Below the pieces are notes generated by a model. It made no database searches. It was not told where the DNA came from and was given only the letters and a program-made list of their open reading frames with translations. Shown here piece after piece: positions 35,351-46,483 of a stretch of 64,000 nt of DNA; within the stretch, counting starts at the first letter, position 1; every line of letters begins with the position of its first letter. The translations under genes and the position numbers were made by a program. The stretch lies in assembly GCA_002189035.1 (NCBI GenBank), contig CM007989.1, positions 7,855,501-7,919,500 of the forward strand, given 5' to 3'. The stretch is from Utricularia gibba (taxonomy: Eukaryota > Streptophyta > Magnoliopsida > Lamiales > Lentibulariaceae).

Positions 35351-37372
35351 TCAGTGCATGGAGGAGGGGCGTGGGGTACGTGGCCGGACCGGCGTCTTTG
35401 ATGGGCTGACCCTGAAGAAATGCAACAACACCTGATCATACACCATTAAAACAGACACACAGGAAGAGAGAAAACATTCACCTTATAGGCAGTGATCCTA
35501 AGATGGCACCACTACAGTTCAACGCCATTGTTGCACTCTCAGCCTGGATAAGAAGAATCACAGACAACATCCTGAGTTGAAAAAAGGGCAAGATTTTCGT
35601 AGTTAAATGATGATAATCTCCAAGCAATACCACAGCAAACTCCACAAACGCTATACGAGTTGAGTGATGATAATCTCCAAGCAATCTCAAACGGTGCACC
35701 TGATAGCACACATTTTCATGGCCTTCGGGTGAGATTTCAATACATGGCTTATTCAGAAACAGCATACCTCTCCGCAGAATGATTCGAAGAAGAGTTTGAT
35801 ATCTGCTTGAGTGACCTAACCAGTGAATGACACATCAAGTTTCAAAATTTCTTCTTACAGTAGATCAGCACAGCTGGTAGGAAATTCTGAGGCTACCTTT
35901 TTGTCAATGTTTGTACAGTACACAGTTCTTGCGCACATCTCCCTTTCATCCTCAGACTTGAGACAGAAAATCCACACAGCATCGTTTTGATGCTCAGAAG
36001 AGGAAACAAACTAGAGGAATGGACAAAAATGGAGGGAGGGTGCTCACCCTGGGCAAGAATGTGGGGTTAACAGGTGCAATTGCAGTTTTGGATGGCAGCA
36101 CTCTGACTGGGTAATAGCCAAGCATAGTTCCAGCCAAACTCAGAGCATTCCTTGCTCCCTCTGCATTATCAAGGAGGATGCAGCATGAAGTCAAACAGAA
36201 AATCCTTTACCAGCAAAAGGAAACCGCATGATCATGTTCAGACATACCTTCATCAGTGAACTCAATGAAAGCAAAACGAAGAACAGAATTTGGGTCACCA
36301 CAAACCCGGCAATCCACAACCTTCCAACAATGATATCACAAGAGTATGCATAGTGTAACTTATTCATTATGAGGTGATACATAGACATGACATGTTAAAG
36401 GAATGACTACCTGCCCACAGCCATTAAAAAGTGCAGCGAGCTGCTCTTCAGTAACCTGCAATGAAGCGAAAAATGGTAACCTGATAACTAAAAACAGTGA
36501 AAGGGAAAGTTATAGTTACCTGATGATCAATGTCAGACACAAAGACAGTCCTCCTAATCACATCTTCTCTTTGAGCCATCCTGGTTCGGCTATTCATTCG
36601 TCGTTTTCCATTGATAGAGTCATTTTTCTTCTGCATATTCTCAAATCATCAAAATAAGTATACCATCCTGATAACACACGCACGAGATCATAGATAAAAC
36701 AAGCAAGTGAATAACAGGACCCAAAAATCAAAAACCTTACCTATGATAAAGAAAAAAAGGGGGCTCTTGCAGTTAATCTAGTACATTCTTGTTCGAATCA
36801 ATCACAGATGATTACATTAAGAAAAAAAAAAAAAGAATCCTAAATACTTCTATTTTTCAGACAGAGTACAAAGTACAAACCTTTCCCAACGAATTCCCGA
36901 CAGAGTTGATTGGTTGCTGCACAACAAAACCATTAACATTGTACCCATATTGGCCGGCAACCAATCCAGCAACAGTGGCAGCTGCATGTGGGGAAGCCAC
37001 AAATAGCCCTTGCTGCCCATTACCACCGCCAAAGGCCACTAGTGATGATGGAACATATTCTTCGGCCATGGGATTCAACTTAGACAGCATTTCCTCTAAA
37101 TCTCTCATTTGTCTACTGAACGCCACAGCCTCGTCATCATTTCCATTCGTTCTCTTCTCCCTTTGTGAGATTTCATCCCCTTGTAACTGCAACTGACGGT
37201 GACCATTGGACATCTTCTGCTCCATCAATTCAAAATCCTGATCGGTGGGCTTCGCTGCCTTTTGGGTGGCTTCCACCGACTGGTGATGGTGATCTCTCAC
37301 GACATCGTTCTGTTTAGACGAATCCCGATGCCGCGGCAGCGCGTTCGCCACAACCTTTTCCACCAACACCAT
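35351..37372 (-). CDS. CID-type PABP-interacting protein with PAM2 and two RRMs
   Basis: Ten exons: 37372-36881, 36630-36520, 36455-36411, 36320-36248, 36160-36048, 35956-35897, 35815-35768, 35699-35631, 35543-35482 and 35411-35351. Phases close on 377 residues. A PAM2 motif (LSKLNPMAEEYVPSSL, about residue 95) binds the MLLE domain of poly(A)-binding protein. A basic linker (KRRMNSRTRMAQRED) leads into RRM1 (TVFVSDIDHQVTEEQLAALF, RFAFIEFTDEEGARNAL) and RRM2 (TVYCTNIDKKVTQADIKLFF, RIAFVEFAVAESATMAL). The layout matches the CID8-13 group of Arabidopsis. A role in mRNA translation or stability is inferred from these domains. The start is the ATG beginning MVLVEKVV; upstream in-frame ATGs give an implausible extension. 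No frame break is seen. Confidence 0.92.
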
Positions 37373-38736
37373 GATTAACAAAACACAATCTAGACAATAA
37401 AACCCTGCCCTCCCTTTCGCTTTTTTCCCTTCACTCTCAGTCAAATTCTCTTCATGGGTATCGGAAAAAGTGATCGAAAACAACAAGACGTAGAAGCCGG
37501 ATTCCTCAGCACTTTCGGGTCAGTTCATGATGACTAAAAAACAGAATAAAAAATTGCAAAACAGGATTTTTTGTTCTAAACACCGTCCGTTTCACGGAAC
37601 GCACCCGTCCCAAAAGGCAAACACAAACAGAGAAACACTAAACAAGTAAACAAGAAAGGGCTCCAAACAGAGAAACTTTCACACTATATTCAATCCTCTT
37701 CCTGCTTTGTTTAAAGCAGTTTGCAAGATCACCTCCTCTGTATCTCGAATTCAGTCTCCATTGAAAGAGAGCGAGTTTTTAGACCAAAAAAATGTCAACT
37801 TTTTTCCAGTGAAAACTAAATGGTTCCTCCATTAAATAAGACAAGCTTATTGCATTTTCTTACAGGGAAGGAATCTGATGTGGTGCACCACAGTAGAGAT
37901 GCGATGCGCCGAATTCTCATCATGAAGGTGCCGTATACTGCCACGTGTACGCGTACGGTCTATCTTATTTTCTCCTCGATATTCAAAAAATAAATTAATA
38001 AAATTTTCCTATCCCGGGAATTTATGTAATCCAAATTTGCACAGACTAATCTTATATTTATTAATAAAATAATATTTCCATTTTGGGGAAGGATAAACTA
38101 ATTGGATTTGAAAACATTTTAAATTTTCTCATGATTTTGAATTTAATCCTTTTATAATGTACTTAATTTAATTCAACACATTATAACAATATTTTTAACA
38201 TTTAGATTTTTAATTCTAAAAAATTATCGAATTAAATCCAAAAAAATCATTTTTAATATAAATTACGTTGGTCTTCATTAGTAAAATCAGTTTCTAAACT
38301 TCTTATCTATCAACATTTTTATTCTTCAAAATTTGACGTACCTTACATAATTAATCCATAAAATTGTATATTTAAATATTTTTATACCAATCATTCTAAA
38401 CATAATGAAACTACCAATCATATAAAAACTAGATATGATTAATTGTGTACTAATTTTATCGAATTTTTAAATAATTTGAAGTCTAATAATACCAATTATT
38501 TCAAACAACAAAGATTCTTTATATCAACTTGATTAATACTAAAATATTGGAATCAATTTGTAATTTTTTACAAGAATCATCCCAATTTTAACTATACTAG
38601 CTTCCAAACATCCCTCCCCTTCTAAACCAGTGTATTGTCCAGGGGAAGTTGAGGCTGAGAACTCAGACACAATGAGGTTAACTTAACAGAAGAAGAAGAA
38701 GAAGAAGAAGAAGAAGAAGAAGAAGCCAGCGCTTTA
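37373..38736. other. CID leader, AT-rich spacer and F-box gene 3' UTR
   Basis: The first 450 bases probably contain the CID 5' UTR and promoter. About 37970-38590 is AT-rich and empty. The last 100 bases lie just past the F-box stop codon and include a GAA microsatellite. Confidence 0.5.
38686..38728 (+). repeat. (GAA)n microsatellite in F-box 3' UTR
   Basis: About 12 to 13 uninterrupted GAA/AAG units, read as TTC on the coding strand of the F-box gene, ten bases or so past its stop codon. Confidence 0.85.
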
Positions 38737-40151
38737 TTACAATAAGATCTGTTGAAGTTCCTGATCAGCAGGTAATGGTGCTCTCCTCTCCATTGCATTG
38801 CTTGTGCTGGTTTCCTCACCAGCATCGCAGTTAACAGTTAAGGACGCCCTTTTCGCCTTAAGCCACACACTGGCCTCACTTGATACTCCTCTGCACTTCT
38901 TAAATTTGATGTTCATCAGGTTAGGACAGCCATGGGCGAATGCCTGCATCCCAGAGTCTGTCACACGACAGCACTTGATGCATAGTTTCTTCAAGGCTAT
39001 GCATTTCTCTGCAATGCATGAGATCTCTTTATCACCAATGGTGTCACTCCCACAAAGGGCTAATCTTTCCAGTTTTTGGCAGTTTGAGGAGATTGCCATC
39101 ATGCTGATGTGGGTGGGATTCACCCCAACAAGCACTAACTCAGTTAGATTCAGGCTGTTATTTGCAATTGCAATCAGTCCTTCGTCGTCTATTCTGTTGG
39201 TTCTCCATCCATCAAGGTGAAGCTTCCTCAAAAGCTTGCAGTTCTCAGCAATGGCTGAAAGCCCTTTGTTGGAGCAATCGGGAGACTTGACCAAATGGAG
39301 AGTGTCCAGATAGGGGCATCTGGAAATGGCTGTTAGCCCGGAATCACTCACATGAAGCTTCTCCAAATGGATCTCTGTTAAACATGGCTTGCTTCTAGTG
39401 ATCTCTTGCAGTAATCCATCCCAGTCACCTGAGCACTTGAGAATCTTCATGGTTCTCAAATTCTTAGACTCGATTAGTAAAGGCGAGAAGAATTGCCCAT
39501 TGTAAAGCTCCTTCAGGGTGATGGATTTCAGTGACGCAGCGGCTTTTCCTGGTGCAACCAGTTCAGCTTTGGAGCCATCATTGAAACCTTTCAAGCGCTT
39601 AACGTAGAGATCCTCGAGGGCGCAGTTTTTGAGAAGCGCATTGATGCCTTTGGCCCCGAAATTGCATGATCCGCAAGCAAATTTGAGCAGTGATTTGCAA
39701 TTCTGAGAAAGAATCGACATACCATGGTCAGTGATTTCATGGCATCCGCGGATTTTGAGGGAGGTGAGGTTGGGGCAGCGCTCTGAGATGAAAATCAAGC
39801 CATCATCGTCTATGCTGATGGATCTACGGTTGCAGCGGAGGACGAGTTTGGTGACGGAATCGAAACGTGTGAAGATCGCCGGAAGAAGGGGGTGACGTCG
39901 GTGGAAGCGTGGAGCGCGAGTCGGCCTCGTCTTTCGCCTTCGACGGAGCGCCAGCGGCGACAGATCAAGGAACAATTGTTCCGGTCGCTGGGGCTGAGGA
40001 ACTGGAAGATTAAACCTAGACAATCATCGGGAATCCCAGATATGTAGTCCTTATTCAAAATCGAGATCGAGAAATCATTAGAGCGCGGCTGCTCGGACCC
40101 ATAGCCTACGTGGGACAAACCACCATATGGAGAAGAGGTGGTTTGGCCCAT
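38737..40151 (-). CDS. F-box/LRR protein of the SKIP2/VFB type (frame broken once)
   Basis: An intronless gene. The start at 40151 gives MGQTTSS, as in SKIP2/VFB proteins. The F-box lies near residues 37-75 (YISGIPDDCLGLIFQFL, RNNCSLICRRW). Leucine-rich repeats of the cysteine-containing type follow (FDSVTKLVLRC, LTSLKIRGCHEITDHGM, CGSCNFGAKGINALL, LERLALCGSDTIGDKEI, LKKLCIKCCRVTDSGM). These proteins act as substrate receptors in SCF ubiquitin ligases; VFBs influence auxin responses and lateral roots in Arabidopsis. The F-box and LRR parts lie in different frames. The shift maps to the run of five G at 39888-39892 (C on the coding strand), between DVTP and LLPAIFTRFDS. One extra base gives about 471 residues. 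Confidence 0.88.
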
Positions 40152-40400
40152 GACGGAGGCGACTGGAGAACAAGCGCCGCCGCGAATGAATCCGAGCGCG
40201 TCTGATTGAAACAATGCAGCACAACCTGAAAGAAAATAGGAAATTTACCGGTGACCCGTGATATACTCTAACGGATAGGCCTGGGGCTGTGCCGGGCCTT
40301 CCGGACCTGGCCTGTGCTTTCCCAGGCCCAATCTCGGAGGTTGAGACTTTAGCGCTCACCGGATAAGATAAAGTTCACTTGCGAATTGGGGGAGACTGCC
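40152..40400. promoter_or_regulatory. short bidirectional promoter
   Basis: Only 249 bases separate the start codons of the F-box gene (-) and the DUF3598-like gene (+). Both 5' leaders and both promoters must fit here. A GC-rich, CCAGGCC-repeating segment lies at about 40280-40335. No clear TATA is present on either strand. Confidence 0.55.
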
Positions 40401-42213
40401 ATGGCAACGGCTCTCTCTTCTTCCATGTTGGCGCTCTTCCCCCGTTGCCAATACCCTCCTCTCCAATCCACTCAATTCCGACCTACCCATAAGCGATTCT
40501 TTCGAATACCCATATCTTTATCGATCACATCGCCGGCATGTTCTTGCATTGGCACCATGGTGGAAGACGGAAGCCAGAGCGATGAAGCTATGAGCATCGA
40601 CAATCTTAAAAGATTCATCGACCTGAATTTGGGTCACTGGACAGGATCTTTCCATGTAATGCAGAGTCTTTGAGTTATTCCTTGTCTTTTTATTTAACCG
40701 ATGATCTCTGTTGTGCCTGCAGCAATTCGATTGTACCGGTAATTTGCTGCACAAAATAAGTACAAAGCTTGCTTCCAGCTCCTACGGTGAAGATGAGCTG
40801 ATCAGTTTGATTCAGTCGTAAGCGTTATTGTTACCTTAGCTTTGCAGAAGAATTTGGTTCTTGTACTCAATCTCTAACTCGGAGCATCTCTCCTTCTGAA
40901 GTGTAGTTTATACATTAAACAGCCACTGTTAAGTTCACTGGATTCCAACTCTGAGCCGGAATGGTTTGAGTATAAAATCAAAGAGAGCAACATGTTCACG
41001 GTGGACAAGTATCAGCAGGTTAGATCTTTTTGAGTGGATTCACAAGTGCTGTATTCATCATCATTGTTCGGCTCATCATGGGTGGTACTTAGTTTTCAGA
41101 TTGGCTTTTTCCCTAAAGAAAAGGCGTTTTCTTTGCGATATCAGACGGCTGGAATGTTGGAAACGGTTATCAGACAAGGTGTCTTGGGTGAAGATGACAC
41201 TGGAGAAGTGTCTCCCAGGTCTGCCCTTCTTTCCACAAGAGCAGTTTTATGGGAATAGCTAGAAAACGCATTTTTATACTCTCATGAACAAACGGATAAT
41301 TGTCTGTAACTTCTATTGAATAAATGTTGGTTGATGCATCATCATATGTTCACAAAGGTGCCAGTTTCTCAAATCTTTTCCTTGTCTTTGATGTGTCCAA
41401 GCTAGCTGTTTACCGAAGGTTTTTCTCTTTGTTATCTCTCAAAGAAATCTGAAGCTCCCGTCTCGAAGGCCTGCGGTTGTATGTGAAACATGCCTCTATT
41501 CTCTGGAGCAAGATTCAAGACTGAGAGCTTTCCATATCCTGGACCCGCAAGGGATTCTAGAAATGCTTCTGGTGTTCCTGGAAGAAAGAGGAAGCAGGGT
41601 GGCCGAGCATCCTGCTTTTGGCACTTCCAAGGCATTTTCCCTTATCAATACCACCACCTCTCTAGTCTCCACCTTCAGTTCAGTCTTCAAATACCAACAG
41701 ATGATTCAATGTTCAGGATTCATGTAGACTGGCACCACATTTAGGGACATGGGTGGGACACTCCTTAACCAAACGGAGTGGCGTCTATGGCGCCACCATT
41801 GTCGAAGCAGACACAGTTACCACTCTTGAGATCAATGAGGACGGTCAGCTGGTTCAGGTATCCCCACTCAGCCTCGCTCAGCTTTGGCTCCATGTTTTCT
41901 GATAGCCTCGTGTGTCCAGGATATGAAGTCATCTACATCAGGAGACAAGGATGTGACGACGTCCGTGCAGTGGACAGGCTCGACCTCCGGCAACTTGGCG
42001 ACGTTCGACGGTGGCTTCCGGCTGACGCTGCTGCCAGGGGGTGTATACATGGGATGCCCAACAGACGTGGCGAAGAGTGTGCAGGAGTTCAAGTCGTTCC
42101 ATTTGGAGCTGTGCTGGGCGGAGTCCACAAACCGAAGACAGAGGCTGCTGCGCACATACGACGTGGAAGGTCTCCATGTCTCTTCCACTTACTTCCTGGA
42201 AACCAGACTGTAA
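40401..42213 (+). CDS. DUF3598-like plastid protein (frame broken once)
   Basis: Seven exons: 40401-40655, 40723-40817, 40907-41018, 41100-41218, 41445-41598, 41679-41857 and 41920-42213. The N-terminus (MATALSSSMLALFPRCQYPP) looks like a chloroplast transit peptide. Conserved blocks include LNLGHWTGSFHQFD near the start, IGFFPKEKAFSLRYQ, LPSRRPAVVCETCLYSLEQD, GVYGATIVEADTVTTLEIN and FDGGFRLTLLPGGVYMGCP. The ending RLLRTYDVEGLHVSSTYF is also conserved. The two GxW-type halves resemble a lipocalin-like fold. I recognise the family as DUF3598 of plants and cyanobacteria, with no function I can assign. In exon 6 the frame breaks at CC 41735-41736 between RIHVDWH and HLGTWVGHS; one more C restores it, giving about 402 residues. 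Confidence 0.78.
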
Positions 42214-42385
42214 CAGAAATTCATGATTCATGTGAGGAACTGCAACACTTCCATGGAGAAGAAGAAGAAGCAAATTACCCGTAAGTGTCAACCCGACCCG
42301 TTTCTTGGCCCAAGACGCACGGCCCAGACGTTTTTGTGTGGTTCTTCCCACAACGGCAGCCACGTCCGGGAAACCTAGTTCGTTC

Positions 42386-43903
42386 ATGATATTGAGGCGA
42401 CGGCAGTCTGCTTCGTTGTTCACCGATAACTGCATCCGCCGCCGTCTTAAGCACGATTTCGTTACCTTGCTTCTTCCTCCGGATCAGTTCATGGTTTCTC
42501 ACACCCAGGCCCTGTCTTCGCAGCCTTTACCTGACAACGGCGACGATGACTCCCTTTGCGGTGCTGAAATCACCACCTATTCAGTCGATCGTGAAGCAGT
42601 GGTTCTGAGCCGTCCATGTGGATACTTGGCCGGCGAGGCCCGAATTGAGAAGGCTTGGTCTCATTGGAACCAGTTGGGCTCCCCCAAGTTCATCGTCGCT
42701 CCCATGGTGGATAACTCAGAGCTCCCATTCCGGTTGCTCTGCCGCAAATATGGCGCCCAAGCGGCTTACACACCCATGTTGCACTCAAGAATCTTCTCGG
42801 AGAATGAGAAGTATCGATCCCTAGAATTCACCACTTGCCAGGTTTATATGCAATCAATCTGGGAAAGGGCATTGCTGTATCTCGGTGTTTGATCAACTTC
42901 TTTTGGGCTAGAAAGTTCAGTTTTTTTCTGTTGTTGTCTAACAGGAAGATAAGCCCTTGTTCGTTCAGTTTTGTGCAAATGATCCTGATGTGTTGCTTCA
43001 GGCTGCTAGGAGAGTGGAGCCCTTCTGCGATTACGTCGACATTAATCTTGGGTAAGCGTCAAAGTTTACTCCTTTTCTTTTTGATCAGATCATCCCAATT
43101 TAGTAACAGCTCCACTTTTTCCGTCAAGTCTCTAGTGGAACTGCCTGCACTCCCTTAATTCATCTGTTCCTGGTTGCAGGTGCCCACAGCGCATTGCAAG
43201 GCGGGGGAATTATGGAGCTTTCCTGATGGATAATCTTCCCCTTGTCAAGTCTCTGGTGGAGAAATTGGCTGTAAACCTTAGTGTTCCTGTTTCATGCAAA
43301 ATTCGGGTCTTCCCAGACCTCAATGACACAATCAAGTATGCCAAAATGTTGGAAGAAGCTGGATGTTCTCTTCTCGCTGTCCATGGAAGAACAAGAGACG
43401 AAAAGGACGGTAAGAAGTTTCGGGCCAATTGGAAGGCGATCAAAGCTGTCAGAGAGGCTGTCAGAATTCCAGTGCTATCAAATGGTAACATAAGACACCT
43501 AGAGGATGCCCAACAATGTCTGGAAGAAACCGGTGTAGAAGGGATTCTTTCAGCAGAGTCTCTTCTAGAGAACCCAGCACTCTTTGCTGGATACCGAACT
43601 TCAGAGTGGGTTGATTTGGCTCAGGGGAACAGTTTTCAAGATGCAAAACTTGATCAGGCTGATTTGCTGGTCGAATACTTGAAGCTCTGCGAGAAGCATC
43701 CAGTTCCATGGCGAATGATCCGTTCCCATGTTCACAAGATAATTGGAGAAATGTTCAGAATCCGCCCAGATGTAAGGGAGGATCTGAATGCACAGTCAAA
43801 GCTGACGTTTGAGTTTCTGTATGGAATCATTGATAAGCTTAGAGAAGCTGGCGTCAGAATTCCACTCTATGCCAAGAGCGAAGCAGCTGCTGCTGTTGCT
43901 TAG
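42386..43903 (+). CDS. DUS1: tRNA-dihydrouridine synthase, Dus1 type
   Basis: Three exons: 42386-42841, 42945-43051 and 43180-43903; 428 residues. The enzyme uses FMN and NADPH to reduce uridine to dihydrouridine in the tRNA D loop (positions 16/17 for yeast Dus1). The TIM-barrel core begins with [20 protein letters not shown] and [12 protein letters not shown]. The catalytic cysteine lies in [20 protein letters not shown], and the exon 2/3 junction falls in its glycine codon. Further landmarks are [30 protein letters not shown] and [18 protein letters not shown]. The start is the first ATG in frame; an internal ATG (MVSHTQ) is possible. It lies 172 bases downstream of the DUF3598-like gene in the same direction. 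No frame break is seen. Confidence 0.92.
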
Positions 43904-44152
43904 CGGGAACCCCTTCATCTTGAATCACCTACATGTCTGCACAAAGATAACAGAGGCAATCAGAAGTCCCCATTTATTTCATGTCCTCACTGATTGTGTA
44001 CCAAACGCATTCTATCCCCGCACATACTAAAGAACATCTATCATGTACCAAGCTCCTCTATGACTGATTACACTCAGAGAGGACTAAAAAAAGAAATAGA
44101 TTCCAGTAAACTAAAGGACATCTATCATGAGTCTATATTCATGAGTCTATAT
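43904..44152. other. convergent 3' UTRs of DUS1 and Dof genes
   Basis: Short tail-to-tail gap. At its right end a 14-base unit, CATGAGTCTATATT, is repeated in tandem (44126-44139 and 44140-44153), reaching the Dof stop codon. Confidence 0.65.
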
Positions 44153-45658
44153 TCATGAGCTCTCCCTGAAGCTTAATGCCATGGACAATGCTGCTGTATT
44201 TGCCTGCAATACTGAGGAGGACTTCATGTGCAAGGCTCCCTTGTTTTTGGATTCGCCCTTGAAAGATTTTAAAAGGCTGCTGCTGCATATACCTACTGAA
44301 TCTGCTCCATCTTCCTCAATGCCCAATTTCGATGCTTTTGGAACACACAATCTCTGTTCCAAAGTGTTTTTGCTCGGAATTTCCTCTCCAAAGTTGGCAG
44401 TTATGTCATCCCTTGAATGCTTCCCAAGAGTCATGGATGAGGCCCCTGACCACGGGGCCATGGGTGCAGGAGGGCTGACCCAAGGACCCGGGCTGACCCA
44501 AGGACCCGTCCATAAACTGGGTATCTTGGATCCCATCAACTGTGTTGCAGAGGAATAAGATGATGGCATAGGAACGCTACCAAAAGCAAATGTAGGTGCA
44601 GAAGCCAGGGAATGCCACTGAGCAGAATGACAGGGATAAGGCCATGAGGGGAAAGGATGGCAACTTGAAACCTGCTCTTGCAAACGTCTCTTCCCTATAA
44701 CATCATTTGGACTTGCAATGGAAGAGCCGGTAGAAGGATCATGTCCACACTCTTTGCTCCCAAGGGAAACACAACTTTCTTGTTCTCCAGTTCGACTGAA
44801 CACATTGCATAGAGGAGGAGCATCTGAACTAAGCTTAAGGGCAGTGGCGTTTGTGTTAGGCCCTGGATGGTGATGAACTCCAGTTGAATGTTCCACACTC
44901 ACCTTTGGAAGAGCTTCCGGAACGGCAGGACGGAGCTGTCCAACAGCAGCACTCTTGTTCTTGCGGCGACCAGCACCCACAGGGACATTCCTCATGGTAC
45001 CACCCGCAGTCCAATACCTCTGGCAGTTCTTGCAGAAATGTCTCGGCTGGTTGGTGTTGTAGTTATTGTAATAGCAAAATTTCGTGTCCACGCTATTGCA
45101 TCGAGGGCATGTGAGAACTCTCTCTGGCTTCCTGAAGCTTTTCTCCTGTGACACTCCGGGATCTATCTGTTCTTCAGTTTTCGAAGCTTGAACATCACTG
45201 TTTCCGGCGAAGGGGCCATTTGGGTCCTCCGTTAATCGCGTTGCCAAGTTAGTACCTTTCAGCTCCTGCAACCAGACAGTCCGTCTCTTACTGCAATGCA
45301 ACTGGAAAAACGCAAAGGAAAGACGAAGGCTTGCTTGACCTAGCCTAAGAACACAGACATTTCTGAAGGAATTGAAACCAGAAACTCAATCTAAAACCAG
45401 AGAAACCATGGGTGGGATTCGAAGATATAACTCGACTCCAAAAGCACTGAACTTGAATCCAAAACCCAACACCCAATTTCCACAGGAACAAAACCCCACT
45501 GAAAGAGAAACAAAATCAAATCTCACCTCCACCAATTCAAAGGTTTGGGGCATCCGGCGGAAACACCCCTTTTCATTGTCCTTGGCTCCCGGTTCGGCGG
45601 CCAAGGTCTCCGGAAGCTGAATCGTTCTTCCAAACAGCTTGATCCCAGGGTCCGACAT
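44153..45658 (-). CDS. CDF: cycling-DOF-factor (CDF) type Dof zinc-finger transcription factor
   Basis: Two exons: 45658-45527 and 45265-44153; 414 residues. The N-terminal [16 protein letters not shown] is the hallmark of CDF proteins. The Dof zinc finger starts near residue 97 ([20 protein letters not shown] then [20 protein letters not shown]), with the CX2C...CX2C cysteines intact. It binds AAAG sites. The C-terminal CDF motifs used for contact with FKF1 and GIGANTEA are recognisable ([19 protein letters not shown], then [17 protein letters not shown]), though less basic than usual. CDFs repress CONSTANS and flowering under clock control. Inside the protein a unit encoding GPWVSP is repeated in tandem. 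The first acceptor is chosen to give [12 protein letters not shown] in phase. Confidence 0.92.
44481..44511 (-). repeat. tandem repeat encoding [12 protein letters not shown]
   Basis: Two near-identical copies of an 18-base unit (on the plus strand GGGCTGACCCAAGGACCC) in the Dof coding sequence. They encode GPWVSP twice. The duplication is in frame and looks recent. Confidence 0.7.
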
Positions 45659-45670
45659 TCTGTACTCAAT

Positions 45671-45696
45671 CCCCCTCCCCCCCCCCCCCCCCCCCA
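45671..45696 (-). promoter_or_regulatory. poly-G tract in the Dof 5' leader
   Basis: On the coding strand this reads 20 G, one A and 5 G, ending 13 bases before the start codon. Such a tract could fold into G-quadruplexes in DNA or RNA and affect translation or transcription. The run length is uncertain because the assembly appears to drop bases in G/C runs. Confidence 0.5.
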
Positions 45697-46483
45697 AAAA
45701 AACGATATATCTATCCAAAAAGTGAAAAACAAACCAAGGAGGAAAACAGCAGTCACCACCGGGGAAGTTAAATAAAAAATGGGGATGGTAGCGATCTGAC
45801 ACACACACAATGGAAGGTGTGAGTGCGTTTTCTGGGAAGCTCGCCTTTTCAGACGGGCGATGTTGAAATCAGCAAAAACATGTAATGTAGGGGCAACACA
45901 ACAAATGTGACTACTGGTGAAGCGACGTTACCTGGTCGGCTGCCACGTAGGCACCCAAAAGAGCATCTTCTAACCCAAGCCACGCGTGCGGTTCCTTCTT
46001 CTCCCTCCCATCATCAACAACCTAGGGTTCACTCTGCTGCGCGATTTATGCCTACTTGCCTACCTTTGGTTTTTTTGAATTTATATTTATTTAAATAGGA
46101 TATATCAGTTATATATAATTTATATTATTCGAATTTATTTTTATCCTAAGGGTTTGCATTACAAAGACTTTAGACCCATAGATTAGCAATAGATTACAAT
46201 TGCGGAAATAATTTCTACTATTTACCTAAATGGTATAATTGGTTTTTATCAACATTGTGTTTATAAAAATATTCATTATTTTAAAATTAGACAAAAAACA
46301 CTCATTATTTATATTAATGATACAATTGAACCTTCATTTCAAACCCTATTTTTTTTTCAATTCAATTTTAAGGGTTTTTTACTATTCAACTTGGTGATTA
46401 TTGAAGGAAAAAAATGATTTTATAAAAAAATAAGTTGCGATCGTACAAAAATATATATTTTTTATTTGCGGTGTATTTTTCTT
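45697..46483. other. Dof promoter, then AT-rich spacer
   Basis: The first 350 bases hold the Dof leader and promoter. From about 46080 to 46480 the DNA is AT-rich and empty. Confidence 0.5.
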
